Both the position numbers and the translations under genes were made by a program. Below, piece after piece: positions 56,071 to 57,009 of a DNA stretch of 57,009 nucleotides; positions within the stretch are counted from its first letter, which is position 1, and each line of letters starts with the position of its first letter. The stretch is from positions 1-57,009 of the forward strand of contig JAKFWF010000016.1 in assembly GCA_021730785.1 (NCBI GenBank), given 5' to 3'. The stretch comes from Hyphomicrobiaceae bacterium. Its GTDB lineage: Bacteria; Pseudomonadota; Alphaproteobacteria; Rhizobiales; Hyphomicrobiaceae. The notes under the pieces were generated by a model. It was not told the DNA's origin, made no database searches, and was given only the letters and a program-made list of their open reading frames with translations.

Positions 56071-57009
56071 ATGGCGCTGCAAAGCATACTTCCCGTCGTG
56101 CACACTCCGGCGAGGCCGCCAGTCAGGCTCGCCGACGCCGCGTCCGATCGCGCGCGATCGTTTCGGCAGGCCCGCCGCCACACCTTCATGGTGCGCACGC
56201 TGCGGCTGGCATTTCCCCTGATCGGCCTGCTGGCGCTGTCGACCTATGCACTTGGCATCAGACTGAGCCTGTCGATCAAGGGCGGCAAGTTCGATCCCGG
56301 CAAAATCGAGATCTCGACCGAGAACCTCACCATGTCGAGCCCGAAGTATGAAGGGTTCAACGCCGACGGCAGCAAATATGTGGTAAGCGCCAGAACCGCG
56401 ACCCAGAGCATCAGCCAGAAGGGCCCGATCGGCCTCACCGACATCGACAGCAAGATGTTCCAGAGCAACGGCACGACCGTCACCATGACGGCGCCGCGCG
56501 GCTCGTTCGACAATGCCAAGAACGAACTCGAGTTGTTCGACGACATCAAGGTGCGCAGCACCGACGGCATGCGCGCCGATCTCACCCAGGCGACGGTCTA
56601 TACCAAGGCCAACCGTATCGTCTCGACGCAGCCGGTTGCAATCGACATGCCGGCCGGACAGGTGCGCGCCAACGAGATGGATCTGCGGCACGGCGCCAAG
56701 CAGGTGCTGTTCTCCAATGGCGTCATCACCCGCCTGAAGCCGGAAGCGCGCAAGACGCCGGAGACAGTCAAGCCCGTGGCGGCGGCGGGCGCGGCGCCGA
56801 AGTTGATCGGGTCGGGCGAGGGACCGGTCGACGTGGCCTCGCAGACGCTGGACGTCGATGACGCCAAGAAAATCGCGATCTTCAACGGCGATGTGGTCGC
56901 CACACAGGGCGAAGCGACATTGCGCTCGCAGCAGTTGCAGGCGTTCTACGAGGGCAACGCGGTCAACGCGCCAGGCACCGCACCTGCAGCGCCCCCCCCC
57001 GTTGCAAAT
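56071..57009 (+). CDS. lptC: LptC-family LPS export protein with extra OstA-like segment (partial at 3' end)
   Basis: At least 313 residues, running off the window with no stop. An N-terminal cytoplasmic part of about 45 residues is followed by one transmembrane helix (TLRLAFPLIGLLALSTYALGI) and an LptC periplasmic beta-jellyroll (GGKFDPGKIEISTENLTMSSPKYEGFNADGSKYVVSARTA, TVTMTAPRGSFDNAKNELELFDDIKVRS). After about residue 235 a Pro/Ala linker leads to VDVASQTLDVDDAKKIAIFNGDVVATQGEATLRSQQLQAFYEG, which looks like the start of an LptA/OstA repeat. LptC passes LPS from LptBFG to LptA; here both may be one chain. A run of nine C residues (56992-57000) lies near the end. Confidence 0.85.
   Translation, partial: MALQSILPVVHTPARPPVRLADAASDRARSFRQARRHTFMVRTLRLAFPLIGLLALSTYALGIRLSLSIKGGKFDPGKIEISTENLTMSSPKYEGFNADGSKYVVSARTATQSISQKGPIGLTDIDSKMFQSNGTTVTMTAPRGSFDNAKNELELFDDIKVRSTDGMRADLTQATVYTKANRIVSTQPVAIDMPAGQVRANEMDLRHGAKQVLFSNGVITRLKPEARKTPETVKPVAAAGAAPKLIGSGEGPVDVASQTLDVDDAKKIAIFNGDVVATQGEATLRSQQLQAFYEGNAVNAPGTAPAAPPPVAN

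Overview
The window is about 57 kb of high-GC (mostly 60-65%) chromosome from an alphaproteobacterium, probably Hyphomicrobiales or a close relative. Evidence: small lineage-typical families (DUF1150, DUF2155, DUF2093, DUF2849, DUF934), an NDUFA12-type complex I subunit, an Omp25/31-like barrel with C-terminal Phe, a LexA box of the alphaproteobacterial form GAAC-N7-GAAC, the eno-ftsB and rnd-lptC gene orders, and B12-dependent enzymes (NrdJ, MeaB). No rRNA, tRNA, CRISPR array, transposase or phage gene was seen. Most of it is ordinary housekeeping chromosome with small accessory spots.

Layout. 0-13 kb: 3' part of a hydantoinase B gene; hsp20-DUF1150 behind a near-perfect heat-shock promoter; TauE/SafE exporter; nudC; a CDP-alcohol phosphatidyltransferase; ftsB-eno; lepB; queC with a coupled small gene; N-carbamoyl-D-amino acid hydrolase; aldehyde dehydrogenase. 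13-27 kb: nrdJ with two co-directional unknown genes, a 670-bp gene-free leader with NrdR-box-like sequences, NDUFA12-DUF2155, aat/lexA divergent pair, a winged-helix gene behind a 12-bp palindrome, a class II amidotransferase, a Nudix protein, and a ComEA-like secreted protein with a strong terminator. 27-46 kb: outer-membrane barrel; ferredoxin plus a sulfite-reduction operon (DUF2849-cysI-DUF934); cysS-[DUF4365 + 390-aa protein]-cimA; meaB; an orphan molybdopterin oxidoreductase subunit; rpiA-DUF2059-gor; an ATP-grasp-like gene; RidA; DUF2199; a hydroxyacid dehydrogenase. 46-57 kb: a 447-bp gene-free region that looks like a small-RNA locus, mutM/ubiE, orphan xdhA, a Rieske oxygenase, maeB, DUF2093, a HutC-type regulator with two matching operators, rnd and an lptC-like gene with a second OstA-like segment that runs off the end.

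The two most interesting places are: (i) 33572-35238, an AT-rich two-gene cassette (a DUF4365 PD-(D/E)xK nuclease-like protein and an unknown 390-aa partner) sitting inside the cysS-cimA operon with ATGA stop/start overlaps at all three junctions, a candidate uncharacterised two-component, possibly defence-related, system; and (ii) 46676-46994, a candidate small RNA with successive hairpins that each expose a C-run, ending in a 13-bp-stem terminator. All functional calls come from recognising sequence families by eye; no database search was run.
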